A stretch of DNA of 64,000 nucleotides from Senegalia massiliensis. GTDB taxonomy: Bacteria; Bacillota; Clostridia; Tissierellales; SIT17. Of this stretch, positions 41,115-48,603 are shown piece after piece; position 1 is the stretch's first letter, and every line of letters begins with the position of its first letter. Made by a program: the position numbers and the translations under genes. Location: assembly GCF_900626135.1 (NCBI RefSeq), contig NZ_LR130785.1:1149241-1213240 (forward strand), given 5' to 3'. The notes beneath the pieces are model-generated. The model had not been told where the DNA came from. It saw only the letters and a program-made list of their open reading frames with translations, and did not search any database.

Positions 41115-42002
41115 ATGTTGAAAAGAAATGTAGTAACTATTTTAATAATTTTAATGACAATTCTTTTAGTATCAACTAATATATATGCAGCACCTAAAAG
41201 TCCTGCAGTAGTAATTTCAGAATATAAAATAGAACCTGAGGAAATTAGTCCAGGAGAAAATTTTAAAATAAAACTAACATTAAATAATTATGGTGAATAT
41301 CATGCAAGAAAAGTTAAATTAACATTAAAAGATAACGTAGAAGAAGAAATACAAGATATACAATCAGGAGAAATACAATCAAAAGAAGAACAAGTGAAAT
41401 TAAATAATTTTTCTCCTATAAATCAAAGTAATGTAAAATATATTTCTCTCATAAAGGCTGATAAAAAAGAAGAAGTAGTGTATAATTTATATTCTTCACC
41501 TAATATGAAACCAGGAAATTATAATTTAGTGGTCTCTTTATCTTATATGGATTCTAATGGGAAAGTTTATACTGAAGATCAAATTATAGGGATATTATTA
41601 TCTGAAAAAGAAAGTATAAAAGTTTTAGGTAAAGGTGATTATGGAGATATATCTATAGGAGAAGAAGTAGAATCAACTATAAATATAGTAAACAACTCTA
41701 CAACTGAAGTTAAAGGAGTAACTGTATCTGTAGAAGGAGAGGGAGAAAATAACTATACAGAATATCTAGGTAATTTTAATAGTGGTGATTTTGATAGTTA
41801 TACTTTTAATACAGTATTTGATAAAGAGGGTAAAAAGAATATAAATGTAAAAGTAAGCTATATTGATGGACTTAATAAAAATACAGAAATAGAAAAAAAG
41901 ATAAAATATAATGTGAAATCAGGGGAAAATATTGATAATTCTAATAACAAAGAAGAAGGTAATGCATTTATTAGATTTATCAAAGGATTATTTGGATTTT
42001 AG
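41115..42002 (+). CDS. Secreted CARDB/NEW3-domain protein, candidate extracytoplasmic partner of MacB-type exporter
   Basis: From ATG 41115 (AAGGA 6 bases upstream) the product is 295 residues. An ATG at 41100 overlaps the ATPase end and has no ribosome site. The first 26 residues are a signal sequence (VVTILIILMTILLVSTNIYA). Two immunoglobulin-like CARDB/NEW3 repeats follow (EEISPGENFKIKLTLNNYG and ISIGEEVESTINIVNNS), and the C-terminus (AFIRFIKGLFGF) is hydrophobic and could anchor it. Proteins of this kind replace MacA-like adaptors in many Firmicute MacB operons. The gene stands between the ATPase and permease genes, which supports that role. Confidence 0.8.
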   Translation: MLKRNVVTILIILMTILLVSTNIYAAPKSPAVVISEYKIEPEEISPGENFKIKLTLNNYGEYHARKVKLTLKDNVEEEIQDIQSGEIQSKEEQVKLNNFSPINQSNVKYISLIKADKKEEVVYNLYSSPNMKPGNYNLVVSLSYMDSNGKVYTEDQIIGILLSEKESIKVLGKGDYGDISIGEEVESTINIVNNSTTEVKGVTVSVEGEGENNYTEYLGNFNSGDFDSYTFNTVFDKEGKKNINVKVSYIDGLNKNTEIEKKIKYNVKSGENIDNSNNKEEGNAFIRFIKGLFGF

Positions 42003-42013
42003 TGGTGGATAAT

Positions 42014-43243
42014 ATGATAGATAAAGATATAATAAAATTTGCATGGACGAGTTTGTGGAGAAGAAAACTTAGAACTATATTAACTCTTATAGGGATTATG
42101 ATAGGTACAGCAGGAATAATAACTATGGTTTCTTTAGGAGTAGGACTAGAGGAAAGTGTTACAGGAGAATTTGAAAGTGGAAATATGACTAATATTGAAG
42201 TTTATCCTGGAGTTAATATGGGACCTAATGAAGGAGATAGTGTAAAGATATTAAAAAAAGAACATGTAAATGAATTAAAGCAGTTAGAAGGAGTAAAAGC
42301 AGTTACTCCTATATATCAGACTTATGGTGAATTAAATATAGGTAGAGAAACTATATCAGCTACTTTTACAGGTATAGATACAAAGGAGATAGATGAATTA
42401 GGATATGAATTAGAAGAAGGACGTTTTCCAAGGAATAACTCTATTCTATTAGGCTCAAGCCTTTCAGAACAAATATCTAATGAAAGTGAAAAAGATTTAC
42501 TTAGAAGTTCTTCTTCTATTAGCTTTTCAGAGGGCATTTCAGAAGTAGAAGAGGAAACTTCAAAGAAATATAGAACTAGAATTACAGGAATATTAAAATC
42601 TACTGGAGGAGCAGAAGATTATTCTGCTGTAATGGATATAGATGAACTAGTAGATATTGTAGAAGAAAAGCAAAATGCTAGAGATATAATAGAAAAAGAA
42701 GGCTATTCTAATATTAGAGTAGTAGCTAATGATATGGATGAGATAGATAGACTATCAAAAGAAATCAATGATAAAGGTTATATGGCTTATTCTACAAAAG
42801 ATATGATAGAACAAGTAGGTAGTGTATTTAAATTTTTACAACTATTTCTTGGAGGAATAGGAAGTATAGCTCTTATTGTAGCAGCGGTAGGTATAACTAA
42901 TACAATGATAATGAGTACTTATGAAAGAACAAAAGAAATAGGGGTAAACAAAGTAATAGGAGCGTCAGTAAAAGATATACGAAAACAATTTTTATATGAA
43001 GCTACGTTTATAGGATTATTAGGTGGAATAGCAGGGCTAATTCTAAGTTATATATTATCATTTATAATCAATACTGTAGCTAAAATATTCATGAATGGTC
43101 TTGAAAATAATATTACATCTATTCCAATATGGCTAGCATTATTTGCAATTATTTTTTCTGTAATTGTAGGAGTATTATCAGGATTATACCCAGCCAACAA
43201 AGCAGCAAAAATAAGTGTGTTAGAGGCACTTAGGCAAGAGTAA
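42014..43243 (+). CDS. MacB/FtsX-like ABC permease
   Basis: The protein (409 residues from ATG 42014) shows the MacB plan: an N-terminal helix after FAWTSLWRRKLRTILTL (residues 9-25), an extracytoplasmic MacB_PCD domain (about 45-285) and three C-terminal helices of the FtsX domain (about 275-300, 335-360, 370-395) with the typical TYERTKEIGVNKVIGAS segment. The two upstream GTG codons (42002, 42005) are possible starts, but GGTGGA fits only the ATG. It completes the exporter formed by the YIP1, ATPase and CARDB genes. Substrate unknown. Confidence 0.9.
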   Translation: MIDKDIIKFAWTSLWRRKLRTILTLIGIMIGTAGIITMVSLGVGLEESVTGEFESGNMTNIEVYPGVNMGPNEGDSVKILKKEHVNELKQLEGVKAVTPIYQTYGELNIGRETISATFTGIDTKEIDELGYELEEGRFPRNNSILLGSSLSEQISNESEKDLLRSSSSISFSEGISEVEEETSKKYRTRITGILKSTGGAEDYSAVMDIDELVDIVEEKQNARDIIEKEGYSNIRVVANDMDEIDRLSKEINDKGYMAYSTKDMIEQVGSVFKFLQLFLGGIGSIALIVAAVGITNTMIMSTYERTKEIGVNKVIGASVKDIRKQFLYEATFIGLLGGIAGLILSYILSFIINTVAKIFMNGLENNITSIPIWLALFAIIFSVIVGVLSGLYPANKAAKISVLEALRQE

Positions 43244-43262
43244 TCATGAAGGAAAGGTTCAT

Positions 43263-43616
43263 ATGTCCATATTAAGTACAATACTCACATATTTATTTTT
43301 CATATTTCTATATTCATTATTCTTAGGTGCATTTTATTTTAGTAGTCATATGAAATCAAATGTAGTATTTGGCTATAGAACTTCTAGTTCACTTAAAAGT
43401 GAAGAAAGTTGGAAATATGCTCAGAAAAAAGCTTATAAAATATCCAAAATACTTTTTATAGTTATGGCTATTATAACTGCTATATCTGATGTAATATTTT
43501 ATTATATAGAAAAAGATATAGAATTTGTATTTGAATATAATATTGTTTTATTTGTTATATTCTTTATAGCTTTAATAGTTCAGGTGGAATATGATTTAAG
43601 AAAAGAGTTTAAATAA
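43263..43616 (+). CDS. SdpI/YhfL-family membrane protein
   Basis: The 117-residue protein has three hydrophobic helices (about 4-26, 60-80, 88-108). Between the first two lies the family motif VVFGYRTSSSLKSEESWKYA, which matches the GYRTxxSxxxxxxWxxA region of SdpI. SdpI confers immunity to the SdpC cannibalism toxin and acts in signalling. Short single-domain relatives occur widely without a toxin gene, and none is seen here. It lies 19 bases after the MacB permease and is probably co-transcribed. It ends in a bidirectional terminator shared with pflA. Confidence 0.82.
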   Translation: MSILSTILTYLFFIFLYSLFLGAFYFSSHMKSNVVFGYRTSSSLKSEESWKYAQKKAYKISKILFIVMAIITAISDVIFYYIEKDIEFVFEYNIVLFVIFFIALIVQVEYDLRKEFK

Positions 43617-43620
43617 TATA

Positions 43621-43664
43621 TTAAAGAACCTGTGGTCAATTTTGACCACAGGTTCTTTAATAAA
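43621..43664. terminator. Bidirectional terminator between SdpI-family gene and pflA
   Basis: A 19-bp perfect stem, TTAAAGAACCTGTGGTCAA (43621-43639), pairs with its complement (43642-43660) across two bases. T/A-rich flanks serve both strands. Confidence 0.9.
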
Positions 43665-44391
43665 CTACATTTATACCTTCATTTTTAAATATATCAGCTG
43701 CCTTTTCTATGGCTTCATCTGATGGGGTAGGGGTATTCTTTAATTTATATTCATATCCAAGCTCTTCCCATTTATATTCGCCCATTTTATGAAAGGGAAG
43801 TAGTTCTACTCTTTCTATATTTTTAAGAGGGGAGAGGAATTTAGCTAAATTTTTTATATCTTCATCTTTATCAGTAAGACCTGGAACTAATACATATCTA
43901 ATCCAAGCAGGTTTATTTATTTCTGATAAATACTTAGCTAGTTTTATAGTAGGGTCATTATTTACCCCTGTTAAATCTTTATATAAATTAGGGTTAAATG
44001 ATTTAATATCAAGTAATACTAAGTCAGTATATTCAAAGACTTCTTTTGTTTTATCAAGTGGAATAAATCCTGATGTATCTATTGCTGTGTGAATTCCTTC
44101 TTCTTTACATCTTTTAAATAATTCTTTTGCAAATTCTGGTTGAAGTAGTGGTTCGCCACCTGTTAAAGTGACACCACCACCAGAATATTTCATATATGAT
44201 TTATATTTAATTATTTTTTCCATAAGTTCATCTACTGATATTTTTTTTCCATCATTCACTTTCCATGTATCTGGATTATGACAATACTGACATCTTAAAG
44301 GACAGCCTTGAGTAAATACTACAAATCTTACACCAGGTCCATCTACTGTACCACATGTTTCTATTGAATGAATGTTACCTTCTATATTCAA
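43657..44391 (-). CDS. pflA: Pyruvate formate-lyase activating enzyme
   Basis: The 244-residue radical-SAM protein has the cluster motif in TQGCPLRCQYCHNPDTW (CxxxCxxC, near residues 28-45) and the SAM/GGE motif GGGVTLTGGEPLLQ near 72. It uses S-adenosylmethionine to create the glycyl radical on PflB, whose gene lies 36 bases upstream on the same strand. The start is TTG, preceded by TAGGAGGTG. The gene reads into a bidirectional terminator. The order pflB-pflA is the normal clostridial arrangement. Confidence 0.96.
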   Translation of the reverse strand: MNIEGNIHSIETCGTVDGPGVRFVVFTQGCPLRCQYCHNPDTWKVNDGKKISVDELMEKIIKYKSYMKYSGGGVTLTGGEPLLQPEFAKELFKRCKEEGIHTAIDTSGFIPLDKTKEVFEYTDLVLLDIKSFNPNLYKDLTGVNNDPTIKLAKYLSEINKPAWIRYVLVPGLTDKDEDIKNLAKFLSPLKNIERVELLPFHKMGEYKWEELGYEYKLKNTPTPSDEAIEKAADIFKNEGINVVY

Positions 44392-44427
44392 ACTTACACC
44401 TCCTATTAAGAGATAAATATATTAACT

Positions 44428-46659
44428 TTAAGCTCTTTTATGGAATGTTCTATTTATTACATCTAATTGTTGTTCTCTTGTAAGTTTAATAAAGTTAACT
44501 GCATATCCTGATACTCTTATTGTTAATTGAGGATATTTTTCTGGATGATCCATTGCATCTAATAGAGTTTCTCTATCAAATACATTTACATTTATATGAT
44601 GACCTTTATCATGGAAATATCCATCTAATAGTCCTGTTAAATTATTTGTTCTATCATCTATTGTTTTTCCAAGAGCTTTTGGCACAATTGAGAAAGTGTA
44701 AGAAATACCATCTTCTGAATGTTCATAAGGTATTTTTGCAACTGATGCCATTGATGCTATAGCTCCATTTGTATCTCTGCCATGCATTGGGTTTGCACCT
44801 GGTGCAAATGGCTCTCCAGCTTTTCTACCATCTGGAGTACTTCCTGTTTTTTTACCATATACTACATTTGATGTAATAGTTAATATAGATAAGGTGGGGA
44901 TAGAATTTCTATAAGTTTTATGCTTTCTAAGCTTATTCATAAAATCTTTTACTATAGAAGTAGCTATTTTATCTACTCTGTCATCATTATTACCAAATGC
45001 AGGATATTCACCTTCTATTTCGTAATCTATTGCAAGACCTTCACTATTTCTAATAACCTTAACTTTAGAATGTTTAATTGCAGATAATGAATCTGCTACA
45101 ACTGATAATCCTGCTATACCACAAGCTGAAGTTCTTACTACATCTTTATCATGAAGTGCCATTTGTATTCTTTCATATGAATATTTATCATGCATATAAT
45201 GAATTATATTTAGAGTATTTATATATAGTTGTGATAGCCAATCCATTACAAGATCAAACTTTTCTGCAACTTCTTCATAATTTAGATATTCTGAAGTAAT
45301 AGGTTCAAATCTTGGGCCTATTTGAGCACCGCTTTTTTCATCTTTACCACCATTTATAGCATATAGGAGAGCTTTTGCAAGGTTTGCACGTGCTCCAAAG
45401 AATTGCATTTGTTTGCCTATTTTCATAGCTGAAACACAGCATGCTATTCCATAATCATCACCATAAGTTTCTCTCATTAAATCATCATTTTCATATTGAA
45501 TCGAACTTGTATCTATAGATACTTTAGTAACAAATTTTTTAAAGTTTTCTGGTAGTCTTTCTGACCAAAGTACAGTTAAGTTTGGTTCTGGAGCAGGACC
45601 TATATTATATAATGTATGAAGAATTCTAAAGCTTGTTTTACTTACAAGAGTTCTTCCATCTATACCCATACCACCTATAACTTCTGTAACCCAAGTAGGA
45701 TCTCCTGAGAATAACTCATCATAAGAAGGAGTTCTTAAAAATCTTACCATTCTTAACTTCATAACAAAATGATCCATAATTTCTTGAATTTCTTTTTCTG
45801 TTATAGTTTTATTTTTTAAATCTCTTTCAAAATATATATCAAAAAATGTAGTTACTCTACCAAGTGACATAGCAGCACCATTTTGTTCTTTTACTGCTGC
45901 AAGATAACCAAAATATGTCCATTGTACAGCTTCTATAGAATTTTTAGCAGGATTTGATATATCAAATCCATATTTAGCTGCCATTTCTTTAAGTTCCTTT
46001 AAAGCATATATTTGTTCGGAAATTTCTTCTCTAAGTCTTACAACATCTGCTGACATAAAGTCCATATCTAATTGTTTCTTTTCATTTTCTTTTTCTTGGA
46101 TTAATCTATCTATACCATATAGAGCTACTCTTCTGTAGTCTCCAATTATTCTTCCTCTACCATAAGCATCTGGAAGACCTGTTATAACTCCTGAACGTCT
46201 TGCACGTCTCATTTCATGAGTATAAGCATCAAACACTCCATCGTTATGTGTTTTTCTATATCTATTATCAAATATAGCTGAAGTTTCTTTATCTAATTCA
46301 TATCCATAAGCATCTAAAGATCCTTTTACAACTCTTATACCACCAAAAGGCATAATAGCTCTTTTAAGAGGTTTTTCAGTTTGAAGCCCCACAATACGCT
46401 CCAAATCCTTATCAATATATCCTGAATCATGGGAAGTTATAGTAGAAATTATTTTTGTATCTGCATCTAGTATTCCTTTTTCTCTTTCTTCTTTCATAAA
46501 TTCAGATACTTTATCCCAAAGTTTTATTGTATTTTTTGTTGCCCCTTCTAAAAATGAATCATCACCTAGATAAGGGGTATAATTACTTTGTATAAAATCT
46601 CGTACATCTATTTCATCTGTCCAATTACCAGTTTTAAAATCTTGCCATTCTTTATTCAA
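44428..46659 (-). CDS. pflB: Formate C-acetyltransferase (pyruvate formate-lyase)
   Basis: The 743-residue protein has the catalytic Cys-Cys pair in [12 protein letters not shown] (near residue 410) and the glycyl-radical site in [17 protein letters not shown] (near residue 718, 25 residues from the end). It converts pyruvate and CoA to acetyl-CoA and formate without oxygen. The start is TTG with GGAGGTT 6 bases upstream. The promoter (TTTACA, 16 bases, TATAAT) and a palindrome ATTGTATACAAT just downstream of it lie in the 100 bases before the gene. Together with the serine dehydratase it offers a route from serine to acetyl-CoA plus formate. Confidence 0.97.
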   Translation of the reverse strand: MNKEWQDFKTGNWTDEIDVRDFIQSNYTPYLGDDSFLEGATKNTIKLWDKVSEFMKEEREKGILDADTKIISTITSHDSGYIDKDLERIVGLQTEKPLKRAIMPFGGIRVVKGSLDAYGYELDKETSAIFDNRYRKTHNDGVFDAYTHEMRRARRSGVITGLPDAYGRGRIIGDYRRVALYGIDRLIQEKENEKKQLDMDFMSADVVRLREEISEQIYALKELKEMAAKYGFDISNPAKNSIEAVQWTYFGYLAAVKEQNGAAMSLGRVTTFFDIYFERDLKNKTITEKEIQEIMDHFVMKLRMVRFLRTPSYDELFSGDPTWVTEVIGGMGIDGRTLVSKTSFRILHTLYNIGPAPEPNLTVLWSERLPENFKKFVTKVSIDTSSIQYENDDLMRETYGDDYGIACCVSAMKIGKQMQFFGARANLAKALLYAINGGKDEKSGAQIGPRFEPITSEYLNYEEVAEKFDLVMDWLSQLYINTLNIIHYMHDKYSYERIQMALHDKDVVRTSACGIAGLSVVADSLSAIKHSKVKVIRNSEGLAIDYEIEGEYPAFGNNDDRVDKIATSIVKDFMNKLRKHKTYRNSIPTLSILTITSNVVYGKKTGSTPDGRKAGEPFAPGANPMHGRDTNGAIASMASVAKIPYEHSEDGISYTFSIVPKALGKTIDDRTNNLTGLLDGYFHDKGHHINVNVFDRETLLDAMDHPEKYPQLTIRVSGYAVNFIKLTREQQLDVINRTFHKRA

Positions 46660-46701
46660 TATTAAAACCTCCAGTAAATTTATTTTTTTTGGATACTGAA
46701 T

Positions 46702-46754
46702 ATTGTATACAATAACTTTTGCTTTTATTATAGCATATGAAAATCATTTGTAAA
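46702..46754 (-). promoter_or_regulatory. pflB promoter and palindromic operator candidate
   Basis: On the minus strand, -35 TTTACA (46754-46749), a 16-base spacer and -10 TATAAT (46732-46727) precede pflB. Transcription would start near 46720. The perfect palindrome ATTGTATACAAT (46702-46713) lies about 8-18 bases inside the transcript, where a repressor would block initiation. TTGTATACAA fits the general FadR/GntR-type pattern; Rex sites are longer and differ. Confidence 0.5.
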
Positions 46755-46900
46755 GGTTATTTTTATTATTTTGTACTTATAATATATTTTGTGTATGTAG
46801 AAATATTTTATTCAATATGATATATGGTTTTAGATTTTATATTATCAATATATTTGGTATACTAAAGGTATAAATCAAGTAAAAAAGGTGGTAGTGTGAA

Positions 46901-47740
46901 ATGAATATAGAAACTAACAAAGAATTCTTTATTTATAACAATGAACTGTCTAATAATAAAGAATTAAAATTAAAAGAAGGAGAAAAAGTATATGAGGTTA
47001 TTAGAGTTATTAATGGAGTACCTCTTTTTCTAGAAGAACATATAGAAAGATTAAAAAAATCTATTGATTTGATAGGATATAGTTCTCAAATAAATGAAGA
47101 AACCCTAAGAGAAAATACTTATAAACTTATAAGCAAAAATGATGAATTTAATATGAATATAAAAATTATATTAAATTATTATGGTGTTAATTTTGAATCT
47201 GTATTCTTTTTTATAAAAAGTAATTATCCAGAGGAAAGAATATATGATGAAGGTGTAGTTACTATTACAATTAAGGCTATGAGAGATTTACCTAATGTTA
47301 AAAAAGTAAATAATACTTTTAAAACAAAAGTAAAAGAAAAGTTAAAAGAAAAAGATGCATATGAAGCATTACTTATAGATGAAAAAGAGTATATTACAGA
47401 GGGAAGCCGTTCAAATATGTTTTTCATAAAAGGAAATGAAGTTTATACAGCTCCAAAAGGAGAAGTACTTTTAGGAGTTACAAGGGCTAATATATTAAAA
47501 GCGTGTGAAAGTTTAGATGTAAATATAGTTGAAAAGAATTTAAAATTAGAAGAGCTTAATAATATTGATGGTATTTTTATGAGTGGCACATCTGTAGGTG
47601 TATTACCTATAAAAGTAGTTGATGATATAAAATATAATTCAGCTAAAAATACAGTAATAAAAAATATAAGGAGAGAATATAATAAAAGAGTAGATGAATA
47701 TATAAAGAAAAATAAAAATTTTCTAAAAAAACAGTTGTAA
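46901..47740 (+). CDS. Class IV aminotransferase (PabC/IlvE/Dat fold)
   Basis: The 279-residue protein has the class IV layout: EGEKVYEVIRVINGVPLFLEEHIERL (residues about 27-52) and the likely PLP lysine in NVKKVNNTFKTKVKE (near 134-148). The cofactor segment is ALLIDEKEYITEGSRSNMFFI near 156, followed by GVTRANILKAC. Members are aminodeoxychorismate lyase, branched-chain and D-amino-acid aminotransferases, and these cannot be separated by eye. No folate genes are adjacent, and branched-chain residues such as the RxG loop are not typical. AAGGTGGTAGTGTGAA precedes the ATG. It is monocistronic, since a new promoter overlaps its end. Confidence 0.88.
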   Translation: MNIETNKEFFIYNNELSNNKELKLKEGEKVYEVIRVINGVPLFLEEHIERLKKSIDLIGYSSQINEETLRENTYKLISKNDEFNMNIKIILNYYGVNFESVFFFIKSNYPEERIYDEGVVTITIKAMRDLPNVKKVNNTFKTKVKEKLKEKDAYEALLIDEKEYITEGSRSNMFFIKGNEVYTAPKGEVLLGVTRANILKACESLDVNIVEKNLKLEELNNIDGIFMSGTSVGVLPIKVVDDIKYNSAKNTVIKNIRREYNKRVDEYIKKNKNFLKKQL

Positions 47741-47763
47741 TAGGAAAATTTGTGTGATACAAT
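47735..47763 (+). promoter_or_regulatory. Promoter for the leader/micro-ORF locus
   Basis: TTGTAA (47735-47740), a 17-base spacer and extended -10 TGA-TACAAT (47758-47763) overlap the end of the aminotransferase gene. Transcription would start near 47770, ten bases before an AAGGAGG ribosome site. Confidence 0.6.
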
Positions 47764-47794
47764 AATAACAAATAGATTAAAGGAGGTCGTTTAG

Positions 47795-47863
47795 ATGATG
47801 ATAAGAAAAGATTTAAAAATTAAAAAAATTGAATATAAAGAACGACCTGCGATTTATAATTAA
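47795..47863 (+). CDS. Leader peptide ORF (22 residues)
   Basis: Two adjacent ATG codons follow AAGGAGG (47780-47786) with ideal spacing. The peptide is basic (MMIRKDLKIKKIEY then KERPAIYN) and ends at TAA. Its ribosome-site region AGGTCGTT (47784-47791) is exactly complementary to AACGACCT (47841-47848) inside its own 3' end. The adjoining CTGCGAT (47847-47853) can pair with the 5' arm of the first downstream hairpin. This is the design of a translated attenuator leader rather than of an enzyme gene. Confidence 0.5.
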   Translation: MMIRKDLKIKKIEYKERPAIYN

Positions 47864-47894
47864 ATTAGCTTTACATAAATTATATTTGTAATAA

Positions 47895-47921
47895 ATATCG
47901 CAGGAATACTGCGATTTATTT
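47895..47921 (+). terminator. First of three CGCAG hairpins
   Basis: ATCGCAG (47897-47903) pairs with CTGCGAT (47909-47915) across GAATA, followed by TTATTTATAT. The 5' arm can pair instead with an identical CTGCGAT at 47847-47853 in the leader ORF. Confidence 0.6.
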
Positions 47922-47943
47922 ATATACTTTTAGAATTGGATAT

Positions 47944-47974
47944 TTAAATAGCCGCAGAACTGCGGCTATTTTTG
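47944..47974 (+). terminator. Second of three CGCAG hairpins
   Basis: AAATAGCCGCAG (47946-47957) pairs perfectly with CTGCGGCTATTT (47960-47971) and runs into T5. Strong intrinsic terminator form. Confidence 0.85.
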
Positions 47975-47983
47975 TGCCTTTAT

Positions 47984-48016
47984 AAAAAACCGCAGTTGAT
48001 ACTGTGGTTTTTTATT
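47984..48016 (+). terminator. Third of three CGCAG hairpins
   Basis: AAAAAACCGCAGT (47984-47996) pairs with ACTGTGGTTTTTT (48001-48013) with one G-U pair and loop TGAT. Strong intrinsic terminator form. Confidence 0.85.
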
Positions 48017-48032
48017 GTCTAATTGTAATAAA

Positions 48033-48055
48033 TGTAACAATGTATTGTTGTTACA
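48033..48055 (+). other. Fourth hairpin upstream of micro-ORFs, not a terminator
   Basis: TGTAACAA (48033-48040) pairs with TTGTTACA (48048-48055). No T-run follows; it lies 14-29 bases before the ribosome site of the first micro-ORF and could affect its translation or mark a processed 5' end. Confidence 0.5.
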
Positions 48056-48083
48056 CATATTAATAAAGAGGTGAGGTGATATT

Positions 48084-48179
48084 ATGTTTTTAGTATTTGA
48101 AACTAGTAATATTTTAAATGTTTCAAAAGAATCAACAGAATTAGATTTATTTAACAAAATAGAATCATGTAAGTATTAG
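48084..48179 (+). CDS. Micro-ORF 1 (31 residues)
   Basis: GAGGTGAGGTGATATT precedes the ATG. The product begins MFLVFETSNILNVSKESTEL, continues DLFNKIESCKY and stops at TAG. It is slightly acidic and has no signal or membrane segment. Together with micro-ORF 2 it shares the 15-base start box GGTGATATTATGTTT and the residue pattern MF-x-V-aromatic-acidic, so the two may be duplicates. Function unknown. Confidence 0.45.
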   Translation: MFLVFETSNILNVSKESTELDLFNKIESCKY

Positions 48180-48206
48180 CCATTAAAGAGTATAGGTGGT
48201 GATATT

Positions 48207-48275
48207 ATGTTTAAAGTTTATGATGGTATAGAGGAAGAACTAGGCTATAAAATTGGCTATTATGAAGAAAAGTAA
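48207..48275 (+). CDS. Micro-ORF 2 (22 residues)
   Basis: TAGGTGGTGATATT precedes the ATG. The peptide (MFKVYDGIEEELGYKIGYY plus EEK) is acidic and tyrosine-rich. The start region is identical to that of micro-ORF 1 over 15 bases. It starts 28 bases after micro-ORF 1 ends. Function unknown. Confidence 0.45.
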   Translation: MFKVYDGIEEELGYKIGYYEEK

Positions 48276-48308
48276 AAAAATGAAGTTATATAATTAGGAG
48301 GTGAAATC

Positions 48309-48401
48309 ATGAATAATATAATTGATAGACTAATAAACATGAGCTCTACAAAAAGAGATTCTGGATTAGATGAATATACTAAAATAGAATTTAATAAATA
48401 A
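48309..48401 (+). CDS. Micro-ORF 3 (30 residues)
   Basis: TTAGGAGGTGAAATC gives a nearly perfect ribosome site 5-7 bases before ATG. The peptide starts MNNIIDRLINMSSTKRDSGL and ends EYTKIEFNK. The first ten residues could form a short amphipathic helix. It starts 34 bases after micro-ORF 2. Function unknown. Confidence 0.45.
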   Translation: MNNIIDRLINMSSTKRDSGLDEYTKIEFNK

Positions 48402-48427
48402 ATTTTAAGATAAAGGAGGTTAATGAT

Positions 48428-48517
48428 ATGATATTGATTAGTAAATATTTAATTGATACTAAAGAAAATATTGGTATGAAGGAGCAATTGATCATAGAAT
48501 CTACAATTAAAACTTAG
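48428..48517 (+). CDS. Micro-ORF 4 (29 residues)
   Basis: AAAGGAGGT lies 7 bases before the ATG. The peptide begins MILISKYLIDTKENIGMKEQ and ends LIIESTIKT. It is followed at once by a perfect palindromic terminator, which marks the end of the micro-ORF transcript. Function unknown. Confidence 0.45.
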   Translation: MILISKYLIDTKENIGMKEQLIIESTIKT

Positions 48518-48518
48518 T

Positions 48519-48549
48519 AAAATGCGACAATTGTCGCATTTTATTTTTA
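48519..48549 (+). terminator. Terminator after micro-ORF cluster
   Basis: Perfect 24-bp palindrome AAAATGCGACAA/TTGTCGCATTTT (48519-48542), followed by a T-rich tract. Confidence 0.9.
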
Positions 48550-48603
48550 TATTTTAATATTTATTAAATTAAAGTATAATATATAATAAAGAAAGGTGGT
48601 TAG

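Noticed and set aside
46840-46860. Possible Rex or FNR site near the divergent pflB/aminotransferase region
   Set aside because: No TTGTGAA or TTGAT-4-ATCAA pair with acceptable match was found; only the ATTGTATACAAT palindrome stands out.
47966-48157. 63-codon frame on the minus strand across the hairpin region
   Set aside because: It runs antisense through two terminators and micro-ORF 1, has no ribosome site, and its composition only reflects A/T-rich DNA.
47770-48600. Antibiotic-responsive attenuator controlling the TrmH-type methyltransferase
   Set aside because: A strong terminator (48519-48542) and a separate TATAAT (48575) lie between the leader locus and the methyltransferase gene, so direct control is unlikely.
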